NCBI RefSeq assembly: GCF_013140855.1
Contig: NZ_JABBPG010000002.1
Coordinates: forward strand, 1 to 64,000
Length of the DNA stretch: 64,000 nt
From: Pseudoalteromonas caenipelagi
GTDB lineage: Bacteria; Pseudomonadota; Gammaproteobacteria; Enterobacterales; Alteromonadaceae
Direction of reading: 5' to 3'
The translations under genes and the position numbers were made by a program. Below are positions 9,096 to 19,121 of the stretch, one piece after another. Position 1 is the stretch's first letter. Each line of letters opens with the position of its first letter. The notes under the pieces are model-generated. The model searched no databases. It was not told where the DNA came from and saw only the letters and a program-made list of their open reading frames with translations.

Positions 9096-11057
9096 ATGAT
9101 CCAGTTTTTAGAATATGAGTTTGATGAATTACAAACTATCTTGTTTAAGGCTGGACAAATCGTACCGCTCAATAGTACTCAATCCAAACTGCTTGCATTA
9201 TTCATTTTTCATCCAAATAAAGTGCTAAGCAAAGACGATATTTTGGAGCAGGTATGGCAAGGTAAAGTAGTGTCGGAGCAGGTTGTCTTTCAAAACATCA
9301 GCCAACTACGTGCGATTTTAGGGGAATCATCAATCAAAACGTTTCCTAAAAAAGGTTACCAATGGCAACTGGCATTGACTCATTCAACATCACCTAATGA
9401 CATTGAGCGCAAAAAAAGTACTAACACTGATGCTACGAGCGCATTTAAAGCGTCTTTAACCCCCTCTTCAAAGGCTGTTCAAATACCTCAAAGCGATATA
9501 GCAGAGCGCGCTAAAAAAACGAACTACATACCGGCTATCGTAGGTGTTTTTTTGCTGATGACTGTTGCGTTCGGTTTATACTGGGTCAAGGGCTATGAGC
9601 AGAGTTCGAATTCAATCGCGTCACGGTCGATATCGGATAGCAATATTACGTTAGCTTATATCCCTTTTACTGCCGACAGCCCTCGTCATTTCGCCACTGA
9701 ACTTGAGCAGTTAAACAATCAGTTTGATTTTGTAAATGTTCATTTTAACATTGACACTCGCAGCTTTATAAACTCGCCATACATGCAATATCAGCAGTTA
9801 GGGTTAACAAGAGAGCTCGCTTTTACGGGCGTTTTGAAAAGCAATGGTGATGGCGCGACAGCTAAGCAGCTCCCGTATTTACTTGAGTTAGTTGTGCAAG
9901 GTCCGCAAAGAAGCTGGACAAGTTACCTCTACGGAGTGTCTATGCCAGATTTAGTGAGTCAAACCCAAGCGCTGGTAGCTACACTGTCGCACAGCAACTA
10001 TTTTAATCAAAAAAGAGACTCACTGCTGTCCGCTGAATTAACCTTAATTAATGAGCACTTAGGTGGCTCGTTACATGCTTTACCCACCCTAATTGAACAC
10101 CTTATTGACGAAAAACGCTTTGATGCAGCCAGCGGTAACATTGACTTGCTGTTGTCGCAAAGTGAACTTACGCATCCACTATATTATGGCTATGGCAAAT
10201 GGTTAAAGGGGCGTTTACTGCAAGCTAAGCGTGAGCCAGTTAGTGCGCAAAGTTATTTTGAGCAGGCTGATTTATTGTTTTTGGATGCGAATATTTATGA
10301 TTTGCAGGCTGAGGTGAATAAATCTATTGCAGAGCTTGCACACACTGTGGCGCACACCAAAGAAGACTATGAATTTATTCGTCATCATCTGTACAAAGCG
10401 GCTAGTTTAGCGAGGTTAGGTAAAAAGCCTGTTGCAGAGATCCGGGCGTATACTTTACTGTCTATTAAGGCGAGTAAATTTGGCTTTAAAAAAGAGCGCA
10501 TGGACTACTTGATGCAGGCAAAAACCTTGTTGGCGGAATATCAATTAGACGACTCTCATTATATGCTACCGATGTATCACTTTGCACTGTTTGCTGACAC
10601 ACTTAGTGAGCGAATTAAGTTTTACCACCTTGTACTAGATGCACCGGTCACACCTGATAATTATTGGGTGTTTTTCTCATCAGCAGATGCGCTTTCACAA
10701 ATCTATTTAAAAGAAGGGCGCTCAGATAAGGCACTTACAGTCATCAAAAAAATAACCGAACCTGCACGTTCTGCGTGGCTACACGCCAAATACTATAGAG
10801 AGCTTGCAGACACCGACAAAGCAATTGAGTATGGCAAAACAGCCTTTAATCTTGGCCGTGGACAGCATATCAATTGGCTTAGTCTTAATAGCGCATTATT
10901 GCTACTAGAGTTACAGCACAATCAAGGTACAAATCAGAGCCTAGTGCAATACAGAGAATTTATCACCAATCATGCTACTGAGTGGTGGTTAGAATGGCGT
11001 AAGGATAGACTAACAAAAGTGGGTATAACAGTTACTGAGCAAATGGCAGGATTGTAG
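9096..11057 (+). CDS. CadC/ToxR-type membrane-bound transcriptional regulator
   Basis: The N-terminal ~95 residues form an OmpR-type winged helix (NKVLSKDDILEQVWQGKVVS, then FQNISQLRAILGE and KGYQWQL). A low-complexity linker leads to one transmembrane segment at about residues 147-166 (PAIVGVFLLMTVAFGLYWV). The remaining ~480 residues should be periplasmic and look like helical, TPR-like repeats. Such one-component regulators sense periplasmic signals and bind DNA without a phosphorelay. The SUMF1-like gene just upstream is a plausible target, but no operator could be identified. Confidence 0.85.
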   Translation: MIQFLEYEFDELQTILFKAGQIVPLNSTQSKLLALFIFHPNKVLSKDDILEQVWQGKVVSEQVVFQNISQLRAILGESSIKTFPKKGYQWQLALTHSTSPNDIERKKSTNTDATSAFKASLTPSSKAVQIPQSDIAERAKKTNYIPAIVGVFLLMTVAFGLYWVKGYEQSSNSIASRSISDSNITLAYIPFTADSPRHFATELEQLNNQFDFVNVHFNIDTRSFINSPYMQYQQLGLTRELAFTGVLKSNGDGATAKQLPYLLELVVQGPQRSWTSYLYGVSMPDLVSQTQALVATLSHSNYFNQKRDSLLSAELTLINEHLGGSLHALPTLIEHLIDEKRFDAASGNIDLLLSQSELTHPLYYGYGKWLKGRLLQAKREPVSAQSYFEQADLLFLDANIYDLQAEVNKSIAELAHTVAHTKEDYEFIRHHLYKAASLARLGKKPVAEIRAYTLLSIKASKFGFKKERMDYLMQAKTLLAEYQLDDSHYMLPMYHFALFADTLSERIKFYHLVLDAPVTPDNYWVFFSSADALSQIYLKEGRSDKALTVIKKITEPARSAWLHAKYYRELADTDKAIEYGKTAFNLGRGQHINWLSLNSALLLLELQHNQGTNQSLVQYREFITNHATEWWLEWRKDRLTKVGITVTEQMAGL

Positions 11058-11403
11058 CGTGAACGAACGTGCTGGCCTCTAAAGCTTGGGATATTAAATT
11101 TCGCATAAAGCGATTCAATCTGGTGCTGCTCAAATGGGTGTGTCAATTGTAATCAAGTACACAGGTTTCATCTCTATTGGCTTGTGTCGTCTCTTCCATA
11201 AACTTGCTGATTCAGGTAACGCAACATCTCAACTTGAGCAGGCACCATGCAAAGTACATATTTTCGATAATATTGAGAGCGTTTGGCCTTTGTCGGCTTG
11301 ACCACTAATTAAAAAGGATAGTCACTGAATTTAAAGTATGACCCGAAAAAATCTAAGCACAAAGTAGAGATTAGAGGGGGCAGTAATCTGTTTTTAGTAT
11401 TAT
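11058..11403. other. Gene-poor spacer with a degenerate REP copy
   Basis: No supported gene. On the minus strand about 11180-11300 there is a short open stretch (QYYRKYVLCMVPAQVEMLRY) that may be a fragment of a decayed gene, but I cannot assign it. At 11307-11336 a diverged REP-type repeat (AATTAAAAAGGATAGTCACT) occurs. Confidence 0.4.
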
Positions 11404-11418
11404 TTGCGAGGAAAGTTA

Positions 11419-11928
11419 ATGGGATTTATTTCTTATTATAATAAGAAAACGGTTACTATATCAGCGCTTTTAGTTATGTTAACCACACTTTTAGAATTTA
11501 TTTTTTGGGACTCTAACAGTGTAGGAATGCTCTCTATGTTTTTTTATTTTAATCTAGTGCTCTGCTTTCTTTTTTCGTTAAGCAAGAATGAGCAGCCCAA
11601 AATGATTGATAGTGAAGAATCGGTAAATTATCAAGTTTGTCTTAATTTAATGGTAATTAAAACAGTGGTTTATGTTTTTATTTCCGATCTATTGTATATT
11701 CCAGAAAGGTTTTACAGTTTTACTGGAGTCGTGCTTTTGATTGGTATACTTCCAGTGGTAACACTGACATTAAAGACGAGTGAATTTATCACTTCTGAGA
11801 GCTGTACCAAAAAAAGCATGCTGATTGCATTATTGGTAATCATTACATTGTTTATGACCGCAATGTATATTTTTAATAAAAGTCAATCATTTTGGATGTT
11901 CTTGGCGCCAAGCGATATATATTTTTAA
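11419..11928 (+). CDS. Small integral membrane protein, unknown
   Basis: About 169 residues with four predicted transmembrane segments (ISALLVMLTTLLEFIFW, FFYFNLVLCFLFSL, VVYVFISDLLYI/FTGVVLLIGILPVV and MLIALLVIITLFMTAMYIF). ATG 11419 is preferred to the upstream TTG 11404 because GAGGAAAG lies just before it. I do not recognise the family. It is AT-rich relative to the larger genes nearby and sits between two REP-type repeat copies, which suggests recent acquisition. The next gene follows within 35 bases. Confidence 0.6.
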   Translation: MGFISYYNKKTVTISALLVMLTTLLEFIFWDSNSVGMLSMFFYFNLVLCFLFSLSKNEQPKMIDSEESVNYQVCLNLMVIKTVVYVFISDLLYIPERFYSFTGVVLLIGILPVVTLTLKTSEFITSESCTKKSMLIALLVIITLFMTAMYIFNKSQSFWMFLAPSDIYF

Positions 11929-11940
11929 CTCTCACAGTAG

Positions 11941-11970
11941 TAATTAAAAAGGACAGTCACTTGAATTTGG
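11941..11970 (+). repeat. REP-type repeat copy forming the start region of the next gene
   Basis: TAATTAAAAAGGACAGTCAC is the dispersed repeat head. Its AAGGA sits eight bases before a TTG that is in frame with the following gene, so the repeat seems to supply the ribosome-binding site. Confidence 0.7.
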
Positions 11971-12440
11971 AGAACATAAAAATATTTTTAATAATAGCAT
12001 CGTGCTTATTTTGTATCTGGTTTGTACGAGTTATTTTTAAGCTTACAAATGAGCGACGAATTATTAAGAAGCTTCTAAGTATATGTGGCTACTCGGATTG
12101 GTATAAATTATTAAATGGTCATGAGGTAGTATCAAGCAATGCTGAAGTGGATATTTTAAAAGGTATTGCCAGAGTAGAAAGCATACTAACCCGTGTTTTT
12201 TGTACTGTTGATAACGAAGGTATATATGTTCACTTTATGAGGTATCCAGAAAAGCCTGCTTCTGTTATTGATTGGAGCCTCTTGTCTCTTATATCTGTTG
12301 GGATGATTGAAACTAAAAGTATCCGCCAGTTCAGTGCTGAATTAACATTTATGGGAAGTAATTTGTTGGTCGTTATTCCTTGGGATGAAAAGTGGGATAA
12401 ACTGGTTCCTTCAACTGTAGGGCTTGAAAAGTTCAATTAG
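11961..12440 (+). CDS. Membrane-anchored small protein, unknown
   Basis: The open frame extends upstream to 11892 but that would overlap the preceding gene. TTG 11961 has a good AAGGA eight bases upstream and removes the overlap, giving ~160 residues. One N-terminal transmembrane helix (IFLIIASCLFCIWFVRVIF) is followed by a soluble domain of ~110 residues with alternating hydrophobic strands. The C-terminus reads LVVIPWDEKWDKLVPS. The family is not recognised. The pair with the upstream membrane protein is probably co-transcribed. Confidence 0.5.
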   Translation: MNLENIKIFLIIASCLFCIWFVRVIFKLTNERRIIKKLLSICGYSDWYKLLNGHEVVSSNAEVDILKGIARVESILTRVFCTVDNEGIYVHFMRYPEKPASVIDWSLLSLISVGMIETKSIRQFSAELTFMGSNLLVVIPWDEKWDKLVPSTVGLEKFN

Positions 12441-12630
12441 AGATTGGAATAAAGTGTCAAGAGAACAAAGAGACTTTCGAAGAAAGTTACTTACAAGGTT
12501 AAAACGTTTGACCATAGTGTCGATTTTTTTAACTTTTACATGCGCAGTATTGTATGAGTTTTTTGAAGACAGTGCATTGAATGTTATTTCAAGTACATAT
12601 AAATGTAATTTTAAGTATTCATCAGCCTGA
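12424..12630 (+). CDS. Possible small single-TM protein
   Basis: A 68-residue frame overlaps the previous gene by 17 bases, beginning with TTG. A basic N-terminus (QRDFRRKLLTRLKRLT) leads into one hydrophobic helix (IVSIFLTFTCAVLYEFF). An in-frame GTG at 12454 is another possible start. There is no clear ribosome-binding site. It is listed because position and topology fit a third member of the small membrane-protein cluster. Confidence 0.3.
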   Translation: MKSSIRDWNKVSREQRDFRRKLLTRLKRLTIVSIFLTFTCAVLYEFFEDSALNVISSTYKCNFKYSSA

Positions 12631-12848
12631 ACAATTCGATTGCTTAGCAAAGGTGTAAGTTCTGTGGCGAGTATAACCACCCGATGTTTATGGCGGCCAC
12701 TTTAGATATTAGACGCCGTAGCTGTTTAGCGGTTATGTTTTAAAAATGTGTTTGTGTTCATGATGGTAACTAAGATCATTGCCTTATATGGTGCTTGCTC
12801 TACTATTATTACACTTAATTAATTTTGAATAATATAAGGACGTTATAC

Positions 12849-13757
12849 ATGCCTGAAATCTGCCAAAACAAGTTGGACTTTTACAAACAAAATGGCTTTG
12901 TAAGATTTGAAAATGGAGTGAATCAAAGCCTATTAGCACGACTGCGAACACTATCTTTAGAGCTAGAGAAATCAGCTCAGCATGAGTTTGCTAATAATGT
13001 TGTGCGAGATCAGTTTTACATATCAACAGAATCTGGGGAGCCTAAGCTATTTCGCTATAATGATTTACTTTTTGATGCACCAGAGCTGGTCATAGAGCTA
13101 CTTAGCACGCCAACAATGATGGCTATTTGCAACTCTTTATGTGGCTTAGGGTGTGTGCCTATGCAGGTAGATATGTTGTACAAATATCCCCATCCACACC
13201 CTCATGTGGCGTGGCATCAAGGCGCACCGCATTCTCGCATGTATCCTTATTTAAATGTCGGCGTGTATTTAGATGATGCTGACATAGATGATGGCTGCTT
13301 ACGTTATGTACCCAATACTCAACACAGTGTTCAAGATATCTACGGACTTTCTAGTACGCATGGCTGGGAGCTTCCAGGTGTCGTGCAACAAAATGCCAGC
13401 GCGGGTGATATATTGGTACAAGATATGATGATTTTACATAGCTCTGAACCTAAACGAACAGCGGGTGTGCGCAGAACCATTTACATTGAATTAAGACCTA
13501 TTGCAGGCATCATCGAAAGTAATGCCCAAAGTAAGGAATGGGCTGAATTAAGAAAGCAGTGGATGGCACATGTGATAAAGGCTGCAAACCCTATAGATGT
13601 GCCAACAGGATGGGCTGAGTATTATCAAGAGCCAACAGCAGATTTACACGCTCTTGTTGAGCAAATAAAACAAAGACGCGAGCCGCCGATCCCCGCAGTG
13701 TGGGCAATAGATAAGGTTGAACATCCTGATTACCCTGTACGGTCAGACCTACGCTAA
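12849..13757 (+). CDS. PhyH-family Fe/2OG oxygenase homologue with HxG in place of HxD
   Basis: ATG 12849 is chosen because AAGGA lies eight bases upstream. The 302-residue protein has the phytanoyl-CoA dioxygenase pattern: AWHQGAPHS, then NVGVYLDDADIDDGCLRYVP, GDILVQDMMILHSS with the distal His, and a following Arg pair for 2-oxoglutarate. In ordinary members the first block reads WHQD and the Asp is an iron ligand. Here it is Gly. HxG/HxA motifs are known from non-haem iron halogenases (SyrB2 type HxA; WelO5 and BesD type HxG), where chloride fills the open site. The protein may thus be a halogenase, or catalytically altered or inactive. The substrate is unknown; the convergent MFS gene gives no clue. 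Confidence 0.8.
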   Translation: MPEICQNKLDFYKQNGFVRFENGVNQSLLARLRTLSLELEKSAQHEFANNVVRDQFYISTESGEPKLFRYNDLLFDAPELVIELLSTPTMMAICNSLCGLGCVPMQVDMLYKYPHPHPHVAWHQGAPHSRMYPYLNVGVYLDDADIDDGCLRYVPNTQHSVQDIYGLSSTHGWELPGVVQQNASAGDILVQDMMILHSSEPKRTAGVRRTIYIELRPIAGIIESNAQSKEWAELRKQWMAHVIKAANPIDVPTGWAEYYQEPTADLHALVEQIKQRREPPIPAVWAIDKVEHPDYPVRSDLR

Positions 13758-13800
13758 GCCTTAAAAACGAGTTGTAGCTCTATGAACAGGGCATGTAAGG

Positions 13801-15138
13801 TTATTTGCAAGCATCTTGCTCTGTTTCTTCTTGCTTGTTGGGTTCTGCCATTTGTTCATCAGAAAAGATATCGGTATTGATAATATGGCCATCAACAATC
13901 AGCATTTGCTCTTGCGCCGTCTTGTCTTCAATACGAGGGTCAAGCGTTGCAGCAAGAGGGGAGCTGGTAATATCTGACGTTGCAGCCACATAGTCTGTAG
14001 GCTCTGGTTGCTCATCTTTTTGGCGCGCATTAATGTAGGTTAAAGTTGCGTACATCAACACCGTAAGTACAGCGAATGTAGCGTAGAGCGAGTGGGGGCC
14101 AAAATGGGTCATTACCTGAGCTAGGCTTGCAGAGCCGATACAAGCTCCGGCACCAAAAGCAACTAACAAAGCCGACGACACGCCAACTCTATGCTCATCA
14201 TCAACACGAGAGTTAGCTAATGCAGACGACAATGGATATAAGGTAAAAGCAAACAAACCAAAGCCAAATGTTAGCCAATAGCTCAAGGGGGTTTGTGTTG
14301 GCAAGAAAAACAGTCCAAGCGAGATAAGCCCGATCATCAATGCATTGGTGCGCAGGAGAATACTGCGCCTAATTTTGTCGGAGATGATCCCCATAGGCCA
14401 CTGAGCTAACAATCCTGCAAATATAGTTACCGCCATATACATGGCGATTTCTTCAGCGCTTAGCCCTGCTTGGCTAGCAAAAGTGGGGGCTAGGCCATAA
14501 AAGCTGCCATTAATCACACCGGCAAAGCATACCGCTGTTAATGATTGCGGGATAGTTTTGAAAAAGCCTAAAAGACTGACTTGTATTGGCTTTAAAGGCT
14601 TTGGGTGGATCCGGCGAGTGATCGAAATTGGTACTATACCAAACGACAGTGCAATACAAATCAAAAACAGTGGTGCATAGCCAAGCTCTGGGAAGTGCGA
14701 CAGTGCAAACTGCCCCCCTACCATCCCTAAATAAGAGGTTAGCATGTAAAACGAAAATACTCGCCCTCGTTGTTCGGGGGCGGCTTGCTCATTTAGCCAG
14801 CTTTCTAGCACCATGTAATTACACATCATGCCTAAACCAACAACAAAACGAAGCATGAGCCAAAAATAGATGTTATCACTAACACCATGGCTGGCAACAC
14901 AGGCGGTTACTATTGCTGTACAGGCAGCAAACGCTCTAATATGTCCCACCGATTTAATGAGGTGATAACCTAATTTAGAACCTAATAGCAGACCAAGGTA
15001 GTAGCACGAGGTAAGCAGACCAATCCAAAACGTTGAGACGTCATGCTGACCAAGGTAGAGTGCTAAATAGGTGGTTAATAAGCCTGTGCCGCCTACCAGA
15101 AAAAAATTTGTAAAATAAAGAGAGGGAAATGATTTCAT
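13801..15138 (-). CDS. MFS transporter, YcaD-like
   Basis: Twelve hydrophobic segments run through the first ~370 residues, with MFS features such as GLLLGSKLGYHLIKSVGH after helix 2 and VLESWLNEQA in the middle. The pattern resembles E. coli YcaD, a transporter of unknown substrate. A hydrophilic tail of ~75 acidic residues follows the last helix, longer than usual. The gene converges on the PhyH-like gene with 43 bases between them, so they are not one operon. Confidence 0.85.
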   Translation of the reverse strand: MKSFPSLYFTNFFLVGGTGLLTTYLALYLGQHDVSTFWIGLLTSCYYLGLLLGSKLGYHLIKSVGHIRAFAACTAIVTACVASHGVSDNIYFWLMLRFVVGLGMMCNYMVLESWLNEQAAPEQRGRVFSFYMLTSYLGMVGGQFALSHFPELGYAPLFLICIALSFGIVPISITRRIHPKPLKPIQVSLLGFFKTIPQSLTAVCFAGVINGSFYGLAPTFASQAGLSAEEIAMYMAVTIFAGLLAQWPMGIISDKIRRSILLRTNALMIGLISLGLFFLPTQTPLSYWLTFGFGLFAFTLYPLSSALANSRVDDEHRVGVSSALLVAFGAGACIGSASLAQVMTHFGPHSLYATFAVLTVLMYATLTYINARQKDEQPEPTDYVAATSDITSSPLAATLDPRIEDKTAQEQMLIVDGHIINTDIFSDEQMAEPNKQEETEQDACK

Positions 15139-15233
15139 AAAGGCAACTAAATAATTGGCTATATTTTAACGCTGTAAGTGTTTAATAATAGAAGAAATAG
15201 CTTAAAACGCCAAGCAATAACTGAAGCGTGGTT

Positions 15234-15255
15234 GGGGCGGTTTTAAACGCGCCCC
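15234..15255 (-). terminator. GC-rich hairpin after the DUF4153-like gene
   Basis: GGGGCG and CGCCCC pair around a 10-base AT-rich loop, just downstream of the leftward gene ending at 15278. No T-run follows on that strand, so termination strength is uncertain. Confidence 0.4.
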
Positions 15256-15277
15256 ATTTAATGTTGTTCAATCAAGG

Positions 15278-17038
15278 TTAGTAGTCAAACGCCTGAAGGC
15301 GAACCCCGTTAACCTTAATACTTTTAAATTTCGAAGGCGCTACCTCAAATGTACCATCTATAAGCATATCGACTAACTCTTGATCGGATAACTCATCACT
15401 ATGATTGAAGTGCAGTGCGGTGCGACGCCACTGTCCTTGTTCAAGATAAAACAGTGATAAGTCAGAGTAGTTGCTTTGTTTTGAAATAAACACATATTCT
15501 GACAGCATATCGTCGTTGAGCTCTACAGGGAGTATCAACAGTTCGGTACTGTTGGCAGCAATTGCTTTGTAGTTAGATAGGTATTCTTGCACTTTTTGTA
15601 ATAACTCTTTGGGCAGTTCCGTCTCAGTGGGAGTGCCAATTATTTTAAGCGCGCTGGCAATATCAAATTGCTCATTGTCTATATTTTCAAGCTCGGTGTT
15701 ATCTAGCGCTGCTTTTATTCTTAATCCAAGTTGTGGATACTGCTGAGCATAATGGGCCTCAATTTCAATCAGCGCTTCGGTGCCAGCAACACCAAGCTCA
15801 TGTGCAAAGTAGTAAACATCAATGTCTTCAACTGCGGTCAGTCCTGCATGGATCCGCGCTAATTGGTTTTGCGCACTTAGGTATTTAAAGTTCAATATAG
15901 GTGATTGTGTCAGTAATAACCCTACAGTTAATAACAGGCCTAAGCGGGTGTTAATGGTACCTAAAGAACGGATCCAGTTGAGTTTATCTTTGAAGATACA
16001 TAGGCTATAACATACTAGGTAAAAAGTCAGAAACGCCCAAATAAAAATGGCCCATAACCGACTCACACTAAGACCATATTGCTCAACTCTCAGCCACAAG
16101 CCATAGCCACTAATTGATAGGTATACAGGCAAAATAGCGATGCCAGTGAGCAGGGCCATATTGGCAAGGTGTGCTATTTTGGGGGATGTTTGAGAATCTT
16201 GAAATGCTAGATTAAGTGTTAATAAAATCATTAGGGTAAGTACAAATACTAAGTTGCTACCACCATTGTCCCAAAGTGCGTCTAAACCTTGAAATGCAAT
16301 AGCGACTAAAAAAACTGAACTCAGTAACAATAACAGTGGCAACAATGCAAACGACAAAGTTTGAATAAGGTGATTAGCAGTACTCACTATTTTGTTGCTA
16401 CTGCGTACTTTGAGAACACCAATGGTATGTGCAAGCGACAAGGTCGGATAAACAAACCAAGGCTCGTAAAATAGCGTTTTGAAAACATGAATATCAATTG
16501 CAGCAAATAACTCAGCCCATAACACTACGATTAACCAAACGATTAAGGTAAAGATACTTGCTAGGAGGAGTGTGATGATTAATCTGCATGTATTACCAAT
16601 TAATTGGGGATAGCTCACTGTCCATTGATCACTTTTTTGCTCGGTGGAAGAGGCAAAAATAAACGTTTTGAAGGTTAACAAAGACATGACTGCCGCAAAA
16701 CTAAAGCCATGAGAGAGCAAGTCTGGGTATTCTGGGTGTAGCGTTTGCGTGCCTGTATATGCGCCAAGTAAAGCTGCAACAATAGTAAAGGCGATGACGA
16801 TAGTATAAAAGAGCCTTTTCGTTGTTAGCGTAACACCATAAATCAAAAGTGTCGGGCCAGTTAACAATATTGCATAGCTTGCGAGTATTAATGACGGTGA
16901 CTGGCTGATTGGCCAATCAAAGCTCAATGCTTGATGTAGAAGTAACAGCCCCAATGCTTGTAACAAAGCACATAACAACAGCCAACTTCGTTGCGTTTGA
17001 CTATTTTGTTGAATTTCTTGATGACTATTCTCTGACAT
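15278..17038 (-). CDS. DUF4153-like polytopic membrane protein
   Basis: The protein has about 11-12 transmembrane helices over residues ~20-400, followed by a soluble C-terminal domain of ~200 residues. The arrangement and motifs (FHVFKTLFYEPWFVYP-like loop, SVSRLWAIFIWAFLTFYLVCY) match DUF4153-type inner-membrane proteins of unknown function. ATG 17038 (MSENSHQE) has AAGAGAAAACG upstream and is preferred; an earlier in-frame ATG at 17080 is possible but has poor spacing. It stands alone, with a hairpin on each side. Confidence 0.7.
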   Translation of the reverse strand: MSENSHQEIQQNSQTQRSWLLLCALLQALGLLLLHQALSFDWPISQSPSLILASYAILLTGPTLLIYGVTLTTKRLFYTIVIAFTIVAALLGAYTGTQTLHPEYPDLLSHGFSFAAVMSLLTFKTFIFASSTEQKSDQWTVSYPQLIGNTCRLIITLLLASIFTLIVWLIVVLWAELFAAIDIHVFKTLFYEPWFVYPTLSLAHTIGVLKVRSSNKIVSTANHLIQTLSFALLPLLLLLSSVFLVAIAFQGLDALWDNGGSNLVFVLTLMILLTLNLAFQDSQTSPKIAHLANMALLTGIAILPVYLSISGYGLWLRVEQYGLSVSRLWAIFIWAFLTFYLVCYSLCIFKDKLNWIRSLGTINTRLGLLLTVGLLLTQSPILNFKYLSAQNQLARIHAGLTAVEDIDVYYFAHELGVAGTEALIEIEAHYAQQYPQLGLRIKAALDNTELENIDNEQFDIASALKIIGTPTETELPKELLQKVQEYLSNYKAIAANSTELLILPVELNDDMLSEYVFISKQSNYSDLSLFYLEQGQWRRTALHFNHSDELSDQELVDMLIDGTFEVAPSKFKSIKVNGVRLQAFDY

Positions 17039-17125
17039 CGTTTTCTCTTGATCAGACGTGGTAGTTTGCAATGGTTCCATCCTAAAGTTTTATCCCGAAT
17101 GTTAATCCTTTAATAATTAACGTAA

Positions 17126-17159
17126 AGTGACTAAGCTCAGCGCGGGAAGCTTAGTCACT
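17126..17159 (-). terminator. Strong 12-bp hairpin after the chemoreceptor gene
   Basis: AGTGACTAAGCT and AGCTTAGTCACT pair perfectly around a 10-base loop, 10 bases beyond the leftward chemoreceptor stop. A short T-stretch follows on the minus strand. Confidence 0.65.
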
Positions 17160-17168
17160 GTAAATGAA

Positions 17169-19121
17169 TTAGTCGATATGGAATCGGCCAACCAGCTGAT
17201 CAAGATTTTTTGCAAGGTCAACCAGAGATTTTGCCCCCTCAGAAAGGCTATCGGAAGCTTGGCTCACCTGGGCGACTGATTCAGTGAGCCCAGCTATTTG
17301 ATCATGCGTTTGACTGGCAGAAGAGCCTTGCTGCTGTGCATCGTGTGCAATAGTTGTGATGAGCTCTTTGACCTTTGTCACGCTACTGGCGATATTTTCA
17401 AATGCCTGATGTGCTTGTTCAGACTGCTCAATGGCCTCATTAGATGCCACTACACTTTCAGTCATTTTGGTTGATACGGAACGAGTTTGGTCGATTAACT
17501 TGGTAAGCACTTGCTCTATTTCTTGCGTTGCATCGTGTGAGCGTTGTGCCAAAGTTCTTACCTCATCGGCAACAACGGCAAAGCCCCGACCTTGCTCTCC
17601 AGCTCTTGCAGCTTCAATTGCAGCATTTAATGCGAGCAAGTTAGTCTGCTCTGCTATTCCTCTGATCACGCCTAGAATATTTGTGATGTTGTTGCTTTCG
17701 CTTTCAAGTTGAGAAATTTCAGCTGCCGAAGCGTCCAAAGAACTATTAAGTTGCGCAACTTGGCTAACCGTATTGCTGATCAAGGTATTACCAGAGTGTG
17801 CAAATTTATCCGTTTGAGCAATTTCGTCTAATGACCCTTGGCAGTTATGACTGACATTTTGCGCCATATGGTGAACTGACTCTGTGTTATGAGCCGCTTG
17901 ATTAGCTGTACCTTGTTGGCTGCGACATTGGCTGCGTATATCTTTGATTTGTGTCTCAAAGTGCTGGGCAGAACTATTTAAGGTATGGGCATTTTGCTGA
18001 ATATCTTTAACGAGTGCGTTAATTGAGTTTAAGAACTGATTAAACCAGGTGGCCAATTCACTGATCTCATCATTGCCAATCACCTGTAATCGTTTGGATA
18101 AGTTACCCTCACCCTGAGCAATATCACGAAGCCCTTCTGATACACGTTCAATTGGAAAAACAATTTTATTCGCCAAAGTAACCGCAATGATGCCGAATAT
18201 GACTAACATAACCAACGCTATTACGGTGATGCTCCAAGACATGCTGTATGCAGATGAGAGTATTTCGTCTTCATCTATCACTGCAACAAACCGCCAGTTA
18301 AGTTTTTTTGAATGATATACCGTGGCATCTACCGTTTTGTTTTTCATCTCGATGCTAATATAAGGTTTATCGCCAGACGCTGCTATTTCTTGATAAAGCG
18401 GAACATCAAGGTCTTTGATATTTTTAAAATTATTATCGGGCCGTTTGGGGTCGGCCAAAATGGTTCCCTTACCATCTAACAAGATCAGATAGCCAGTCTC
18501 TCCGAGCTTTATATTGCTCACAATATCGGTCAAAGTTGATAGGGTTACATCTAGCGATTGTACTCCAACAAAATTACCATCGTTAAAAATACCTGTTGCG
18601 ACCGACACCATCGCTTGCCCTGTTACCCCTTGATAGGGTTCGGTAATGACGACTTCTTTTGGCGATGATTTGGCATTTTTGTACCATGGCCGTTTACGAG
18701 GGTCATAATTACCCAGTGGCTCAGCAGGGTATTGAATAAACCCACCATATTCAGACCCTAAGTATACAAATAGTAGTTCGGGGTGGGTTTGCCCAAACGC
18801 AGTATAAAACTCGAATATTTCGCCTTCTTGAGGTGAGTTTTTAAGCGGTGTCATGGGTTTTTCTGCGCCAAAATATTGGGCAATGTTATCTGGCATACCG
18901 CTTACCGATTTATGCTTTGCTAAAAACCGAGCATTGTTTTTCATTTGCTCAAAGAACAGTACAAAAGTATTTTCAATTTGCCGTATTTCACTGCGTGAAA
19001 AGTCCAAAAAGCTGTTTAAAGACTCTTCTTTGGTTTTTGAGATACTGACTGTGGATATTGCTAAAATTGGCACGATAACAGTGAGCAAAAAACTGACGAT
19101 TAGTTTTTGGCGCATTCTCAT
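17169..19121 (-). CDS. Methyl-accepting chemotaxis protein with dCache-type sensor
   Basis: 650 residues with classical topology: N-terminal transmembrane helix ([19 protein letters not shown]), a ~250-residue periplasmic dCache-like domain (including [10 protein letters not shown] and [12 protein letters not shown]), a second helix near 280-305, HAMP, and the signalling domain. The hairpin tip reads [20 protein letters not shown] followed by [15 protein letters not shown], which interacts with CheA/CheW. dCache receptors commonly sense amino acids or amines. AGGAG eight bases before the ATG supports this start. No chemotaxis genes are adjacent. Confidence 0.93.
   Translation of the reverse strand: MRMRQKLIVSFLLTVIVPILAISTVSISKTKEESLNSFLDFSRSEIRQIENTFVLFFEQMKNNARFLAKHKSVSGMPDNIAQYFGAEKPMTPLKNSPQEGEIFEFYTAFGQTHPELLFVYLGSEYGGFIQYPAEPLGNYDPRKRPWYKNAKSSPKEVVITEPYQGVTGQAMVSVATGIFNDGNFVGVQSLDVTLSTLTDIVSNIKLGETGYLILLDGKGTILADPKRPDNNFKNIKDLDVPLYQEIAASGDKPYISIEMKNKTVDATVYHSKKLNWRFVAVIDEDEILSSAYSMSWSITVIALVMLVIFGIIAVTLANKIVFPIERVSEGLRDIAQGEGNLSKRLQVIGNDEISELATWFNQFLNSINALVKDIQQNAHTLNSSAQHFETQIKDIRSQCRSQQGTANQAAHNTESVHHMAQNVSHNCQGSLDEIAQTDKFAHSGNTLISNTVSQVAQLNSSLDASAAEISQLESESNNITNILGVIRGIAEQTNLLALNAAIEAARAGEQGRGFAVVADEVRTLAQRSHDATQEIEQVLTKLIDQTRSVSTKMTESVVASNEAIEQSEQAHQAFENIASSVTKVKELITTIAHDAQQQGSSASQTHDQIAGLTESVAQVSQASDSLSEGAKSLVDLAKNLDQLVGRFHID

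Noticed and set aside
11180..11300. Transposase fragment on the minus strand
   Set aside because: The short open stretch cannot be matched to a known family, so it is only mentioned as unassigned.
12411..12680. Minus-strand 89-codon frame
   Set aside because: It overlaps two better-supported rightward frames and has no clear ribosome-binding site.
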